DNA of 58,243 bases from JAMOBE01 sp039908285 (GTDB lineage: Bacteria; Pseudomonadota; Alphaproteobacteria; Rhodospirillales; Rhodospirillaceae). The stretch is taken from the NCBI GenBank assembly GCA_039908285.1, contig JAMOBE010000015.1, forward strand, positions 1-58,243. The letters run 5' to 3'. A program made the position numbers and the translations under genes. The notes under the pieces are model-generated. The model did no database searches and was not told the origin of the DNA. It was given only the letters and a program-made list of their open reading frames with translations. Positions 41,769 through 50,573 of this stretch are shown in pieces. Position 1 is the stretch's first letter. Every line of letters begins with the position of its first letter.

Positions 41769-42356
41769 ATGGTAGCCTTCCGTGGTCTGGTTTGCGGTTG
41801 GCGGCTGGGCGGATGCGGGAACGGAGCATTGGGCAACGTGGTCGAAGTCGGCATCCAGGTGTTTTCCGTCGCGCTGTTTCCCGCTGCGCTGATCTATGGG
41901 GGATTGAGCGATCTGGCGAGCTATCGGATTCCCAACTGGCTTTCCGTCGTACTGGTGGCGTGGTTTCCCCTGGCGGCGTGGAGCGCCGGACTGACGCTGG
42001 GCGACGTCCTGGTTCATTTCGGCGCCGGACTGACGGTGTTTGCGGCGGGAGCCGGGCTGTTCATGGTGGGGGCGCTGGGGGGTGGCGACGTCAAGCTGCT
42101 GGCCGCCGCCGCCACCTGGACCGGATTTGGGCATCTGTCGCCGTTCCTGCTGGCGGTGACGCTGGCGGGTGGGGCGCTGGCCATGGCCGTCTTGATCCTT
42201 CGGCGGGTGCCGCTGCCGGAGGCGTGGCGGCGGAAGGGGTGGTCGCGGCGGCTGCTGACACCCGGCGAGGGCATTCCCTATGGGGTCGCCATCGCCATCG
42301 CCGGGGTAACTTTGAGTGCGCGTCTCGGTGCGGCCGGGCCGGTGTTCGGTCGTTGA
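41769..42356 (+). CDS. cpaA: Type IV prepilin peptidase, CpaA/TadV
   Basis: 195 aa with about 5-6 hydrophobic helices. The two catalytic aspartates of A24 peptidases are in YGGLSDLASYRIPNW and in GALGGGDVKLL (GxGD). It lacks the methyltransferase domain, as in the short CpaA/TadV form. It cleaves Flp prepilin leaders. The start is uncertain: ATG 41769 has only CAGG before it, while GTG 41838 has GGAG 11 nt upstream and would begin just before the first helix. First gene of the pilus operon. Confidence 0.88.
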   Translation: MVAFRGLVCGWRLGGCGNGALGNVVEVGIQVFSVALFPAALIYGGLSDLASYRIPNWLSVVLVAWFPLAAWSAGLTLGDVLVHFGAGLTVFAAGAGLFMVGALGGGDVKLLAAAATWTGFGHLSPFLLAVTLAGGALAMAVLILRRVPLPEAWRRKGWSRRLLTPGEGIPYGVAIAIAGVTLSARLGAAGPVFGR

Positions 42357-42416
42357 TGCCTGGGCGCTGATGCCTGGGAACTGGACGGAAGGTTTCATGG
42401 GATACGGTGACCTGTC

Positions 42417-43325
42417 ATGCGGCCGGTGACGATCGTTCTGCTGGTGGTGGCGCTCTTCATCGCCGGCAGCGCCGCGTTTCTCGTCAAGCGCTATCTGGCG
42501 AACCAGTCGGCGGCCAGCGAGGCGGCGGCCATGCGCAGCATTGCCTCGAAGCATGTGCTGGTGGCGGCGGTGGACATGCCGATGGGGCATATCGTCGGAG
42601 CGAGCGACATCCGCTGGCAGGAGTGGCCGGAGGCTCTGGTCAACCCGAACTACGTGACCCGTTCGGGCGGTGAAGAGGTTCTCCCGGCCTACCAGGGTGC
42701 CGTCGTGCGCACGGCCCTGACCAGGGGAGAGCCGGTGCAGGCGTCGCGGCTGTTCCGCCAGGAGGGAGGGGGGCTGATGGCCGGCCTTCTGTCTCCCGGC
42801 ATGCGGGCGGTCAGCGTGGACGTCACGCCGGAGAAGGGCGTCTCCGGCTTCATCCTGCCGGGCGATCACGTGGACGTGGTTCTGACGCACGAGATTCGCG
42901 GCGGCGACAAGAACGAGGTCTCGGCCCACATGATGAGCGAGTCCATCCTGCGCGACATCAGGGTCCTCGCGGTTGACCAGACTCTTACCGAGCCCAAGGA
43001 GGGATCGGTCAAGGCCAAGAACGTCACCCTCGAGGTCACCGCCAAGCAGGCTGAAATGGTCGCATTGGCCCTGCGCATGGGAACCATCGCCCTGCCGCTG
43101 CGCTCCCTTGGCCGTCCCGAGGGGGTCGAGGAGCCGTTGAGCTACACCACCGACCTTTCCCTGTCCGTCGGGATGCGGGATGTCCTGGCCAACGCCCGCC
43201 GCAGGAGCGAACAGCCGGAAGAAGCACCGCAGACGCCCGAGCCTCCTCCGGCTCCGGCGCCGTCCGGCAAGACCGTCAAGGTCTATCGCGGCGGCTCGGC
43301 CGCCACAGCCACGTTCGACCGGTGA
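42417..43325 (+). CDS. cpaB: Flp pilus assembly protein CpaB/RcpC
   Basis: 302 aa. One N-terminal membrane anchor (3-22) is followed by an SAF domain (VLVAAVDMPMGHIVGASDIRW, about 46-68) and the RcpC region (GMRAVSVDVTPEKGVSGFILPGDHVDVVLT). The SAF-like beta-clip is thought to contact peptidoglycan or the secretin. A Pro-rich C-terminus ends the protein. It follows cpaA by 60 nt and its stop abuts the secretin gene. Confidence 0.92.
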   Translation: MRPVTIVLLVVALFIAGSAAFLVKRYLANQSAASEAAAMRSIASKHVLVAAVDMPMGHIVGASDIRWQEWPEALVNPNYVTRSGGEEVLPAYQGAVVRTALTRGEPVQASRLFRQEGGGLMAGLLSPGMRAVSVDVTPEKGVSGFILPGDHVDVVLTHEIRGGDKNEVSAHMMSESILRDIRVLAVDQTLTEPKEGSVKAKNVTLEVTAKQAEMVALALRMGTIALPLRSLGRPEGVEEPLSYTTDLSLSVGMRDVLANARRRSEQPEEAPQTPEPPPAPAPSGKTVKVYRGGSAATATFDR

Positions 43326-43333
43326 GAGACATC

Positions 43334-45151
43334 ATGACGATGCCACGCTCTTCCCTGGGTCTGCTCACCGCCGTTCTGGCGGCCGTGGTCGCCGGTGCCG
43401 GCACGGCCGATGCCGCCAGGCTGGAGCCGGGCTTGTCGTCGTCGGTCCTCGCCGCGCCTCGACCCGAGCGTAAGCCGGACTCGCCCCATCCCGAGGTGCC
43501 ACGGCCGCCACGGCCACCGTTCCTGAAGCTGATACAGGCCGACAGCGGCAGCCCTGGGCCGGTTCCGGTCGTGCCGCAGCCGCGGCCACCGGAGTTGGCC
43601 GCCGCCGAGCCGGGGCCGGACGAGACTCCCCTGCCTGAGGCCGCGCCACCCGCCGTCGCGGCACCGGCCGCGCCACCCGCCGTCGCGGCACCGGTACCAG
43701 CGCCTCCCGTCGCGCCGCCGGTCGCGGCACCGGTACCAGCGCCACCCACCACCGCCGCTGCGCCGGTCCCGCCGCCGGCGCGCCGCGCCGTCGCGCCGAC
43801 TCGCATCCACGTCGGTGCGGAGGCCCAGTCCCGCGTCCAGTCACTTCAGTCAGATGTGGACGAAGCCGAGGTGGTGGAGCTTGCTGTGGCCCACTCCCGT
43901 CTCATCGAGCTGCCGGTGCCGGTGCGTGACGTGATGCTGTCCTCGGCGGCGGTTGCCGACGTGGTGGTCAAGCGATCGAACCAGATATTCATCGTTGGAC
44001 GGACGCCGGGCCAGACCAACGTCATCCTGCTGAATCACGACGGCAAGGTGATCCGCCGCCTTGAGGTTCGGGTCCGCATCGACATCGGCGCCCTGACCGA
44101 GACCCTGAAGAAGCTCTTTCCGGAGGAGAGGATTCGGCCGGAGTCGGTGGGTGACAGTGTCTTTCTTGCCGGGACGGTGCGCTCTCCGGCCGCCGCCGCC
44201 ACCGCCATGCAGGTCGCCCGTCGCTTCGTCGCCAAGGATGAGAACATCGTCAACGTCCTCAAGGTCAGCGACGAGCAGCAGGTGCTGCTGCGGGTGCGGG
44301 TCGCCGAGGTCCAGAAGACGACCCTGAAGGAACTGGGGTTCTATCCCCTCATCAATCGTCTGACGTTCGGCAATCTTACCTCGTTTACGCCCAACTCTGG
44401 TATCGGTCTCGTATCGTCCTCGCCTGCCGCCTGGTTCGGCCAGGGCTCCTTCTTTTACTCCAAGGGCAAGGGGGCGCTTCCGGACTTCTCGCTGATGATC
44501 CAGGCGCTGGAGCGTCAAGGCCTGATCCGCACCCTGGCCGAGCCCAATCTGACCGCGATTTCCGGCGAGACGGCGAAGATGCTGGCGGGTGGCGAGTATC
44601 CCATCCCCACCTCGAACACGAACGGCAACATCGGCATCACCTTCAAGCAGTTCGGCGTCGCCCTCGGGTTTTCGCCGGTCGTCGTCGCACCGGGAAAGAT
44701 CAGCCTGAAACTCTCCAGCGAGGTCAGCGCCCTCGACCGCGACAATCAGGTCTCCATCCTGGGCACCACCATCCCGGGCCTCAAGGTTCGCCGCGCCGAG
44801 ACGTCGGTCGAACTGGCGAGCGGCGGCAGCCTGATGATCGCCGGCATGCTGCAGAACGACATGATCGAGGCCCTGAACGGCATACCGGGCATCAAGGACG
44901 TCCCGGTCCTCGGCCAGCTCTTCCGCTCCGAGTCGTTCCAGAAGAGCGAGTCGGAGCTGGTGGTGATGGTCAGTGCCTACGTGGTCCAGCCGGTGGACAA
45001 CAACATGCTGGCCCTGCCCACCGATGGGCTGGTTCCGGCGAGCGATCTCGACTTCTATCTCCTTGGGCGTCTCTATCACGTGTACTCTGGCGGCGAGGGG
45101 CCGCCGCCGGCGGAGTCGCTGCAGGGGCCGGTCGGCTATATCATGGACTGA
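43334..45151 (+). CDS. cpaC: Flp pilus secretin CpaC/RcpA
   Basis: 605 aa from ATG 43334 (GAGAG upstream; GTG 43322 overlapping the cpaB stop is an alternative). The signal peptide ends GTADA (about 27). A Pro/Ala/Val-rich spacer at about 40-155 is longer than usual and encoded by direct repeats. The pilus-secretin N-domain follows (IELPVPVRDVMLSSAAVADVVV, about 187-250). The secretin core contains LIRTLAEPNLTAISGETAKMLAGGEYPIP and ends in the outer-membrane beta-region. It forms the outer-membrane pore for the pilus. Confidence 0.92.
   Translation: MTMPRSSLGLLTAVLAAVVAGAGTADAARLEPGLSSSVLAAPRPERKPDSPHPEVPRPPRPPFLKLIQADSGSPGPVPVVPQPRPPELAAAEPGPDETPLPEAAPPAVAAPAAPPAVAAPVPAPPVAPPVAAPVPAPPTTAAAPVPPPARRAVAPTRIHVGAEAQSRVQSLQSDVDEAEVVELAVAHSRLIELPVPVRDVMLSSAAVADVVVKRSNQIFIVGRTPGQTNVILLNHDGKVIRRLEVRVRIDIGALTETLKKLFPEERIRPESVGDSVFLAGTVRSPAAAATAMQVARRFVAKDENIVNVLKVSDEQQVLLRVRVAEVQKTTLKELGFYPLINRLTFGNLTSFTPNSGIGLVSSSPAAWFGQGSFFYSKGKGALPDFSLMIQALERQGLIRTLAEPNLTAISGETAKMLAGGEYPIPTSNTNGNIGITFKQFGVALGFSPVVVAPGKISLKLSSEVSALDRDNQVSILGTTIPGLKVRRAETSVELASGGSLMIAGMLQNDMIEALNGIPGIKDVPVLGQLFRSESFQKSESELVVMVSAYVVQPVDNNMLALPTDGLVPASDLDFYLLGRLYHVYSGGEGPPPAESLQGPVGYIMD
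43639..43743 (+). repeat. Direct repeats in the Pro/Ala spacer of the secretin gene
   Basis: A 27-nt unit occurs twice in perfect tandem (43639-43665 and 43666-43692), and a 23-nt unit, GTCGCGGCACC followed by GGTACCAGCGCC, occurs at 43682-43704 and 43721-43743. All repeats keep the frame and encode alternating Pro, Ala and Val. Slippage could vary the spacer length. Confidence 0.8.
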
Positions 45152-45164
45152 GGGAGTGGCTGCG

Positions 45165-45842
45165 ATGCGTGAGCATGGACGATCCGGAGCGCGACGCCTG
45201 CTGGCGGGGGCCTGTCTCGCCCTGGCCCTGTCGGCCTGCGCCGACATGACGCCGGACCACCGGACGCGCCACCAGAACGTCGTCGTCAGGCAGCCCTTCA
45301 CCCTGATGATGACGGTACCGGAGGCGGCGACCGGGGTGGGGGCCGGAGACAGCGATCGCATCGCCCGCTTCGTCGAGTCCTATCGCCGGCGGGGCGAGGG
45401 GATGATGGAGGTGACGGTCGGCGAGGGATCGGGCGGACGCGAGGCGGCCCTGGCCATCGGCGATGTCCTGGTTGCCGCCGGTCTGAGGGCCGAGGAGGTG
45501 GGGGTGCGGTTTGCTCCTGCTTCGGCACAGGGCGGCGAAGGAACGCTACGCACGGCCATGCTGTCGTTCCAGGGGTATGTGGTCCAGCCTCCCCAGTGCG
45601 GCGACTGGAGTCAGAGCAGCTCCTTCCGTCCGGAGAATTCCCCGACCGGCAACTTCGGCTGCGCCACCCAGCGCAATATCGGTTTGATGGTGAGGGATCC
45701 CCGGGATCTGATACGGTCCGCCGACGTCTCCGGATCCGACGGCCAGCGGCACGGCGATATCATGACCAAGTATCGTACCAGCAAGGTCACGGGCAACGAG
45801 ACCGACGTCCGCGTCACCGTCAGCGACGTCGGCAAGAAATGA
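45165..45842 (+). CDS. cpaD: Flp pilus lipoprotein CpaD
   Basis: 225 aa. A signal peptide ends in a lipobox LALSACAD (Cys about 25), so it is an outer-membrane lipoprotein. The body shows the CpaD region CGDWS...NFGCATQRNIGLMVRDPRDLI, which is strongly conserved in the family. AGGGAG lies 8 nt before the ATG. It assists the secretin, and lies between cpaC and cpaE as in Caulobacter. Confidence 0.9.
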   Translation: MREHGRSGARRLLAGACLALALSACADMTPDHRTRHQNVVVRQPFTLMMTVPEAATGVGAGDSDRIARFVESYRRRGEGMMEVTVGEGSGGREAALAIGDVLVAAGLRAEEVGVRFAPASAQGGEGTLRTAMLSFQGYVVQPPQCGDWSQSSSFRPENSPTGNFGCATQRNIGLMVRDPRDLIRSADVSGSDGQRHGDIMTKYRTSKVTGNETDVRVTVSDVGKK

Positions 45843-45857
45843 CCATGGAATGAGACA

Positions 45858-47075
45858 GTGATCTACAGGCTTGTCATCGACGCCTTCGTATTGACCCAGG
45901 ATTTCGAGGCCGCCCTGACCAAGGCAGGGACGGATCACCTTCTCTCGCGTTCGCAGATCACCGTCCACCCCGGTGGCCTGGCGGCGGCAGCCGAGCACTA
46001 TGCGGACTCGGTGACTCCGGCCCTTCTCATCGTCGAGGGCGGCGACGACGACGGGGCGATTCTCGGCGACCTGGCCCGGCTGGCCGACGTGTGCGCCCCC
46101 AACACCAAGGTCATCGTTGCCGCCAGGCGCAACGACATCCATCTTTATCGCACGCTGCTGGGCCAGGGGGTCAGCGACTACCTGGTCCTGCCGCTGAAGC
46201 CCACCCGCATCGTCGAGGCCATCGACGCCATCTTCGCCGAGCCGGGAGCGGCCCCGCGAGGCCGGCTGATCGCCTTCTTCGGGGTTCGCGGCGGCGTCGG
46301 CTCCAGCACCGTCGCCAGCAACACCGCCTACGCCATCACCCGCGCCTATCAGGACAACGTGGTGCTGGTGGACTTCGACCTGTTGTTCGGGACGTCGGCG
46401 CTCGCCTTCAACCTGGCGCCGCCGCAGACCCTGGCCGATGCGCTCAAGGAACCGGACCGCATCGACGCGACGCTGATCGAGCGCATCATGGCCAAGCACG
46501 ACGACCGGCTGAAGGTGCTTCCGGCGCCGGGCGGGCTGTCGGCCAAGGCGGTGCTGTCCCCCGACGTCTGTGAGCGGGTGGTCGAGATCATCCGGCTGCT
46601 GGCGCCATACGTGGTGGTCGACCTGCCGCCGTCGTGGGAGCCATGGGTGCAGCATCTGCTGGTCACCGCCGATGCCGCCGTGGTCACCGTCGCCCCCGAC
46701 CTGGCCTGCCTGCGGGAAGCCAAGGCCGTCGGCGACTACCTGGGCCAGAAGCGCGGCGAGGAGACTCCGGCCCTGTTCGTGCTCAACCGCGTCGGCGCCT
46801 ATCCCAAGGGCGAGCTTGGCGCCAGGGACTTTGGTGAAACGCTGGGCAATCCGCCCGTTCTGACCGTATCATACGACCCGGCTCTGTTCGTCGGGGCCTT
46901 CAACAACGGGCAGATGGTCGGCGAAGTTCCGAAAGGCGCCAAGGTGGCGGACGGATTCCGGCAATTGGCGGTCAAGGTGGGCGGTCGGCCGCCGCCGACG
47001 GCGCGCCGCCAGGATCCGATGCCGAAGTGGTTGAAGGATCTGATCGGCGGGCACGGCAGCAAGAAGAAGACGTAG
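45858..47075 (+). CDS. cpaE: Pilus localisation ATPase-like protein CpaE/TadZ
   Basis: 405 aa. The N-terminal receiver-like domain (1-125) is atypical, without a clear phospho-Asp pocket. The ParA/MinD-like domain follows from about 136. Its deviant Walker A reads FGVRGGVGSSTVASN (141-155), with Arg and Ser where MinD has two Lys, as in other CpaE/TadZ proteins. VVLVDFDLLFG and VVVDLPPSWEPW are the later motifs. It positions the pilus machine. GTG 45858 follows GGAA. Confidence 0.92.
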   Translation: MIYRLVIDAFVLTQDFEAALTKAGTDHLLSRSQITVHPGGLAAAAEHYADSVTPALLIVEGGDDDGAILGDLARLADVCAPNTKVIVAARRNDIHLYRTLLGQGVSDYLVLPLKPTRIVEAIDAIFAEPGAAPRGRLIAFFGVRGGVGSSTVASNTAYAITRAYQDNVVLVDFDLLFGTSALAFNLAPPQTLADALKEPDRIDATLIERIMAKHDDRLKVLPAPGGLSAKAVLSPDVCERVVEIIRLLAPYVVVDLPPSWEPWVQHLLVTADAAVVTVAPDLACLREAKAVGDYLGQKRGEETPALFVLNRVGAYPKGELGARDFGETLGNPPVLTVSYDPALFVGAFNNGQMVGEVPKGAKVADGFRQLAVKVGGRPPPTARRQDPMPKWLKDLIGGHGSKKKT

Positions 47076-47077
47076 CC

Positions 47078-48580
47078 ATGTTCGGCAGGCGCGAGGCACC
47101 TCCAGTACAGCCCAAGCCGCAGCAGACTGCCGAGCCGGCCCACAAGCCGGTGGAGGTGCGGCGCGAGGAGGCTGCGCCTGAATCTGCATCTGCGCCTGCG
47201 TCCGCTCCTCCGGCCCCGACGCCACGCCCGCCTCCGCCTCCATCACCACCGTCACCACCCCCACCACCATCGGCGCCGACTCCACCGATGTCCCCGCCGG
47301 CCGACGACCGGCTGTCGGACATCAAGATCAGCATCTTCAACGACCTCATCGACTCGGTGGACCTGACGGAAATCGGCAAGCTGGAGCCGGGGCAGGTGCG
47401 TGAGGAAATCTCGGACATCGTTTCCGAGATCATCAGCATGCGCAACGTGGTCCTGAGCCAGACCGAGCAGGCACAGGTCATCACCGACATCTGCAACGAC
47501 GTGCTGGGGCTCGGGCCGCTGGAGCCGCTGCTGGCCCGCGACGACATCGCCGACATCATGGTCAACGGCTGCGACAAGGTCTACATCGAGACCAAGGGCA
47601 AGATTCAGCTCACCAACATCCGCTTTCGCGACAACGCGCAGCTCATGAACATCTGCCAGCGCATCGTCAGCGCCGTCGGCCGGCGGGTGGACGAGTCGAG
47701 TCCCATCTGCGACGCCCGACTGGCCGATGGCTCGCGCGTCAACGTCATCGCGCCGCCGCTGTCCATCGACGGGCCGGCCCTGACCATCCGCAAGTTCAAG
47801 AAGGACAAGCTGCGCCTGCAGAATCTGGTGGAGTTCGGCAGCATCACCCCGGCGGGGGCCAAGATCCTGCAGATCGTCGGCGCCTGCCGCATCAACGTGG
47901 TGGTCTCGGGCGGCACCGGCAGCGGCAAGACCACCCTGCTCAACGCCCTGACCCAGTTCATCGACAAGAACGAACGCACCATCACCTGCGAGGACTCGGC
48001 CGAGCTGCAGCTTCAGCAGCCCCACGTGGTGCGCCTCGAGACCCGCCCCCCCAACCTGGAGGGCGCCGGCGAGATCACCATGCGCGACCTGGTCAAGAAC
48101 TGCCTGCGCATGCGGCCCGAGCGCATCATCGTCGGCGAGGTGCGCGGCCCGGAGGCCTTCGACCTGTTGCAGGCGATGAACACCGGCCATGACGGCTCCA
48201 TGGGGACCATCCACGCCAACAACCCGCGCGAGGCCATCTCGCGCATCGAGAACATGGTGGCCATGGGTGGCTTCACCCTGCCGGCCAAGACCGTCCGCGA
48301 GCAGATCGCCGGTGCCGTTCAGGTGATCGTCCAGGCCTCCCGCCTGCGGGACGGCTCGCGCAAGATCACGCACGTCACCGAGGTCATGGGGATGGAGGGG
48401 GAGGTGGTCACCCTCCAGGACCTGTTCGTCTACGAAATTCTGGGGGAGGACGCCAACGGCAAGTTGATCGGCCGCCACCGGTCCACCGGCCTCAGGCCCA
48501 AGTTCTGGGACAAGGCCCGGTACTTCGGCCTGGAACGGGAGCTGGCGGAGGCCCTGGAAGAGGCGAATGCCAGTGACTAG
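47078..48580 (+). CDS. cpaF: Pilus assembly ATPase CpaF/TadA
   Basis: 500 aa secretion ATPase of the VirB11/TadA class. Residues about 10-75 are Pro/Ala/Ser-rich (poly-Pro runs), followed by an N-domain and the ATPase: Walker A VVSGGTGSGKTTLLN (about 273-287), the Asp box TITCEDSAELQL, Walker B RPERIIVGEVRGPEA and the His box HDGSMGTIHANNPREA. It powers Flp pilus polymerisation. It ends overlapping tadB by 14 bp. Confidence 0.95.
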   Translation: MFGRREAPPVQPKPQQTAEPAHKPVEVRREEAAPESASAPASAPPAPTPRPPPPPSPPSPPPPPSAPTPPMSPPADDRLSDIKISIFNDLIDSVDLTEIGKLEPGQVREEISDIVSEIISMRNVVLSQTEQAQVITDICNDVLGLGPLEPLLARDDIADIMVNGCDKVYIETKGKIQLTNIRFRDNAQLMNICQRIVSAVGRRVDESSPICDARLADGSRVNVIAPPLSIDGPALTIRKFKKDKLRLQNLVEFGSITPAGAKILQIVGACRINVVVSGGTGSGKTTLLNALTQFIDKNERTITCEDSAELQLQQPHVVRLETRPPNLEGAGEITMRDLVKNCLRMRPERIIVGEVRGPEAFDLLQAMNTGHDGSMGTIHANNPREAISRIENMVAMGGFTLPAKTVREQIAGAVQVIVQASRLRDGSRKITHVTEVMGMEGEVVTLQDLFVYEILGEDANGKLIGRHRSTGLRPKFWDKARYFGLERELAEALEEANASD

Positions 48581-49589
48581 TCCCGGACTAGACGCCCAGC
48601 TTCCCCTGCTGCTCAGTTTCGCGGCCGTGCTGCTGCTGCTGGGTGGCATCGCCTTCATCGTTCTCAAGGACCGCTACGGCGCCCGGGCGCGTCTCGCGCG
48701 TCGCGTCGAGCAGGTGGCCGGACGCGGCGGCGGCTCCAGCGGTGGGTCCAGGGACATCAAGGCGATAACCTCGGCGCCTCGCCGCAAGGCCATTCAGGAC
48801 AAGCTGAAGGAAATCGAGGACAAGCGCAAAAAGCAGAAAACCGGACGGACGCTCAAAGGTGATCTTCTCCAGGCGGGGCTCCAGGTGCCGCCAAGGAAAT
48901 TCATCATGTTCAGTGCCGCGTTCGGTGTCCTGTTCGCCCTGTTTGCGTTTGTCGTCCTCAAGGTCCCGCCGTTCGTCGCCGTTCTCGCCCTGATCATCGG
49001 CAGCGTCGGTCTGCCTCGTCTCATGATCAAGCGCATGATCAAGCGGCGGCTGTACCTGTTCACCCACCACTTCGCCACCGCCATCGACATCATCGTGCGG
49101 GGCATCCGCACCGGCCTGCCCGTCGGCGAGTGTCTCAACGTGATCGGCCGCGAGATGCCGGACCCGGTTGCCCTCGAATTCCGCCTGATCGTCGAGGGGC
49201 AGCGGCTCGGGATGACGCTCGAGGACGTGATGGACCGGGCGATCAAGCGGACGCCGACCGCGGAACTCAAGTTTTTCGCCATCGTGCTGATCATCCAGAA
49301 GCAGACCGGCGGCAATCTGGCCGACACCCTGGAAAAGCTCTCGGACGTGCTGCGCGAACGGCGCAAGATGCGCGAGAAGGCCCAGGCCATGTCGTCGGAG
49401 GCCAAGGCCTCGGCGATGATCATCGGCGCCCTGCCGTTCATGGTGGCCGGGCTGCTCTACATGGTCAGTCCGGACTACATTTCGACACTGTTCATCCTCA
49501 AGAAGGGCCATATGCTGCTGACCGGCGGTGGGGTATGGATGCTGCTCGGTGTATTTGTTATGTCGAAAATGATCAACTTTGACATGTGA
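48567..49589 (+). CDS. tadB: Flp pilus platform protein TadB
   Basis: 340 aa inner-membrane protein. An N-terminal helix (about 12-31) and a basic, Gly/Lys-rich linker lead to a helix pair (about 108-145), the T2SSF domain with FATAIDIIVRGIRTGLPVGECL and GGNLADTLEKLSDVLRERRKM, and C-terminal helices. It forms the platform with TadC and CpaF. The start ATG lies inside the cpaF 3' end (14-bp overlap). Confidence 0.92.
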   Translation: MPVTSPGLDAQLPLLLSFAAVLLLLGGIAFIVLKDRYGARARLARRVEQVAGRGGGSSGGSRDIKAITSAPRRKAIQDKLKEIEDKRKKQKTGRTLKGDLLQAGLQVPPRKFIMFSAAFGVLFALFAFVVLKVPPFVAVLALIIGSVGLPRLMIKRMIKRRLYLFTHHFATAIDIIVRGIRTGLPVGECLNVIGREMPDPVALEFRLIVEGQRLGMTLEDVMDRAIKRTPTAELKFFAIVLIIQKQTGGNLADTLEKLSDVLRERRKMREKAQAMSSEAKASAMIIGALPFMVAGLLYMVSPDYISTLFILKKGHMLLTGGGVWMLLGVFVMSKMINFDM

Positions 49590-49595
49590 CCGTGG

Positions 49596-50567
49596 ATGGA
49601 CGCGCTCGAAGACCCGCAGGTCTGGATCGTTTTTCTCGCCGCTGTCGGTAGTTTCCTATCGATTCTGGCGGTGGCGTTGCCGTTTCTCGAGAAGGATACC
49701 CTGGGGTCGCGGCTCAAGGCGGTGGCCGCCCGCCGCGAGGAACTGAGCCGCCAGCAGAAGGCCAGGCTGCAGAAGGCCGCGCCGACCATGGCCCGCATCC
49801 AGCCGAAGAAGCACGTGGACCTGATGCGGGTGGTGCTGGACCGGCTGAAATTGCAGAATCTGATCGCCTCGCGCGAATTGCGGGTCCGGCTGTCCCAGGC
49901 CGGGTGGCGGGGCAAGCAGGCGGCCATCGTGTTCGGTTTCACCCGGCTGGCCGGACCGGTGGTTCTGATGCTGCTGGCCACCCTGTTCGTGTCGTTCTCC
50001 CAGAACGCCAGCTACACCGGATCGGTCAAGCTGATGATCGTGACGATCGCCGCGGGGGTTGGGTACTATCTGCCCATGGTGATGCTGACCAACGCGGTGC
50101 AGCGGCGGCAGAAGGAAATCCAGCGGGCGTTCCCCGATGCCCTCGACCTCCTCAGCATCTGCGTCGAGGCTGGGCTGTCGGTCGAGGCGGCGTTTTCCCG
50201 GGTGTCCGAGGAGGTGGGGGACAGTTCGCCGGATATCGCCGAGGAGTTCGGCCTGACCACCGCCGAACTGGCCTTCCTCGCCGACCGGCGCCAGGCCTTC
50301 GACGGCCTGGCGGAGCGCACGGGCCTGCCCGCCGTCAAGTCCCTGGCCATGGCCCTGGTGCAGGCGGAAAAGTACGGGACCCCGGTCACCGTGTCGCTGC
50401 GGGTGTTGTCGCAGGAGAACCGCGACGCCCGCATGTCGGCGGCGGAAAAGAAGGCCGGCGCGCTGCCGGCCCAGCTCACCGTGCCGATGATCCTGTTTTT
50501 CCTCCCCGTCCTGTTCATCGTCATCCTCGGGCCCGCCATCCTCAAGATCACCACCGGCGGCAAGTAG
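49596..50567 (+). CDS. tadC: Flp pilus platform protein TadC
   Basis: 323 aa. Helices are at about 10-30, two in the middle (about 105-165) and one at the C-terminus. The T2SSF domain shows FPDALDLLSICVEAGLSVEAAFSRV and the closing RVLSQENRDARMSAAEKKAGALPAQLTVPMILFFLPVLF. It starts 6 nt after tadB. It is the last gene of the pilus operon here; tadD, tadE/F/G and flp pilin are not adjacent. It is convergent with the MFS gene, 6 nt away. Confidence 0.92.
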   Translation: MDALEDPQVWIVFLAAVGSFLSILAVALPFLEKDTLGSRLKAVAARREELSRQQKARLQKAAPTMARIQPKKHVDLMRVVLDRLKLQNLIASRELRVRLSQAGWRGKQAAIVFGFTRLAGPVVLMLLATLFVSFSQNASYTGSVKLMIVTIAAGVGYYLPMVMLTNAVQRRQKEIQRAFPDALDLLSICVEAGLSVEAAFSRVSEEVGDSSPDIAEEFGLTTAELAFLADRRQAFDGLAERTGLPAVKSLAMALVQAEKYGTPVTVSLRVLSQENRDARMSAAEKKAGALPAQLTVPMILFFLPVLFIVILGPAILKITTGGK

Positions 50568-50573
50568 CGTCTA

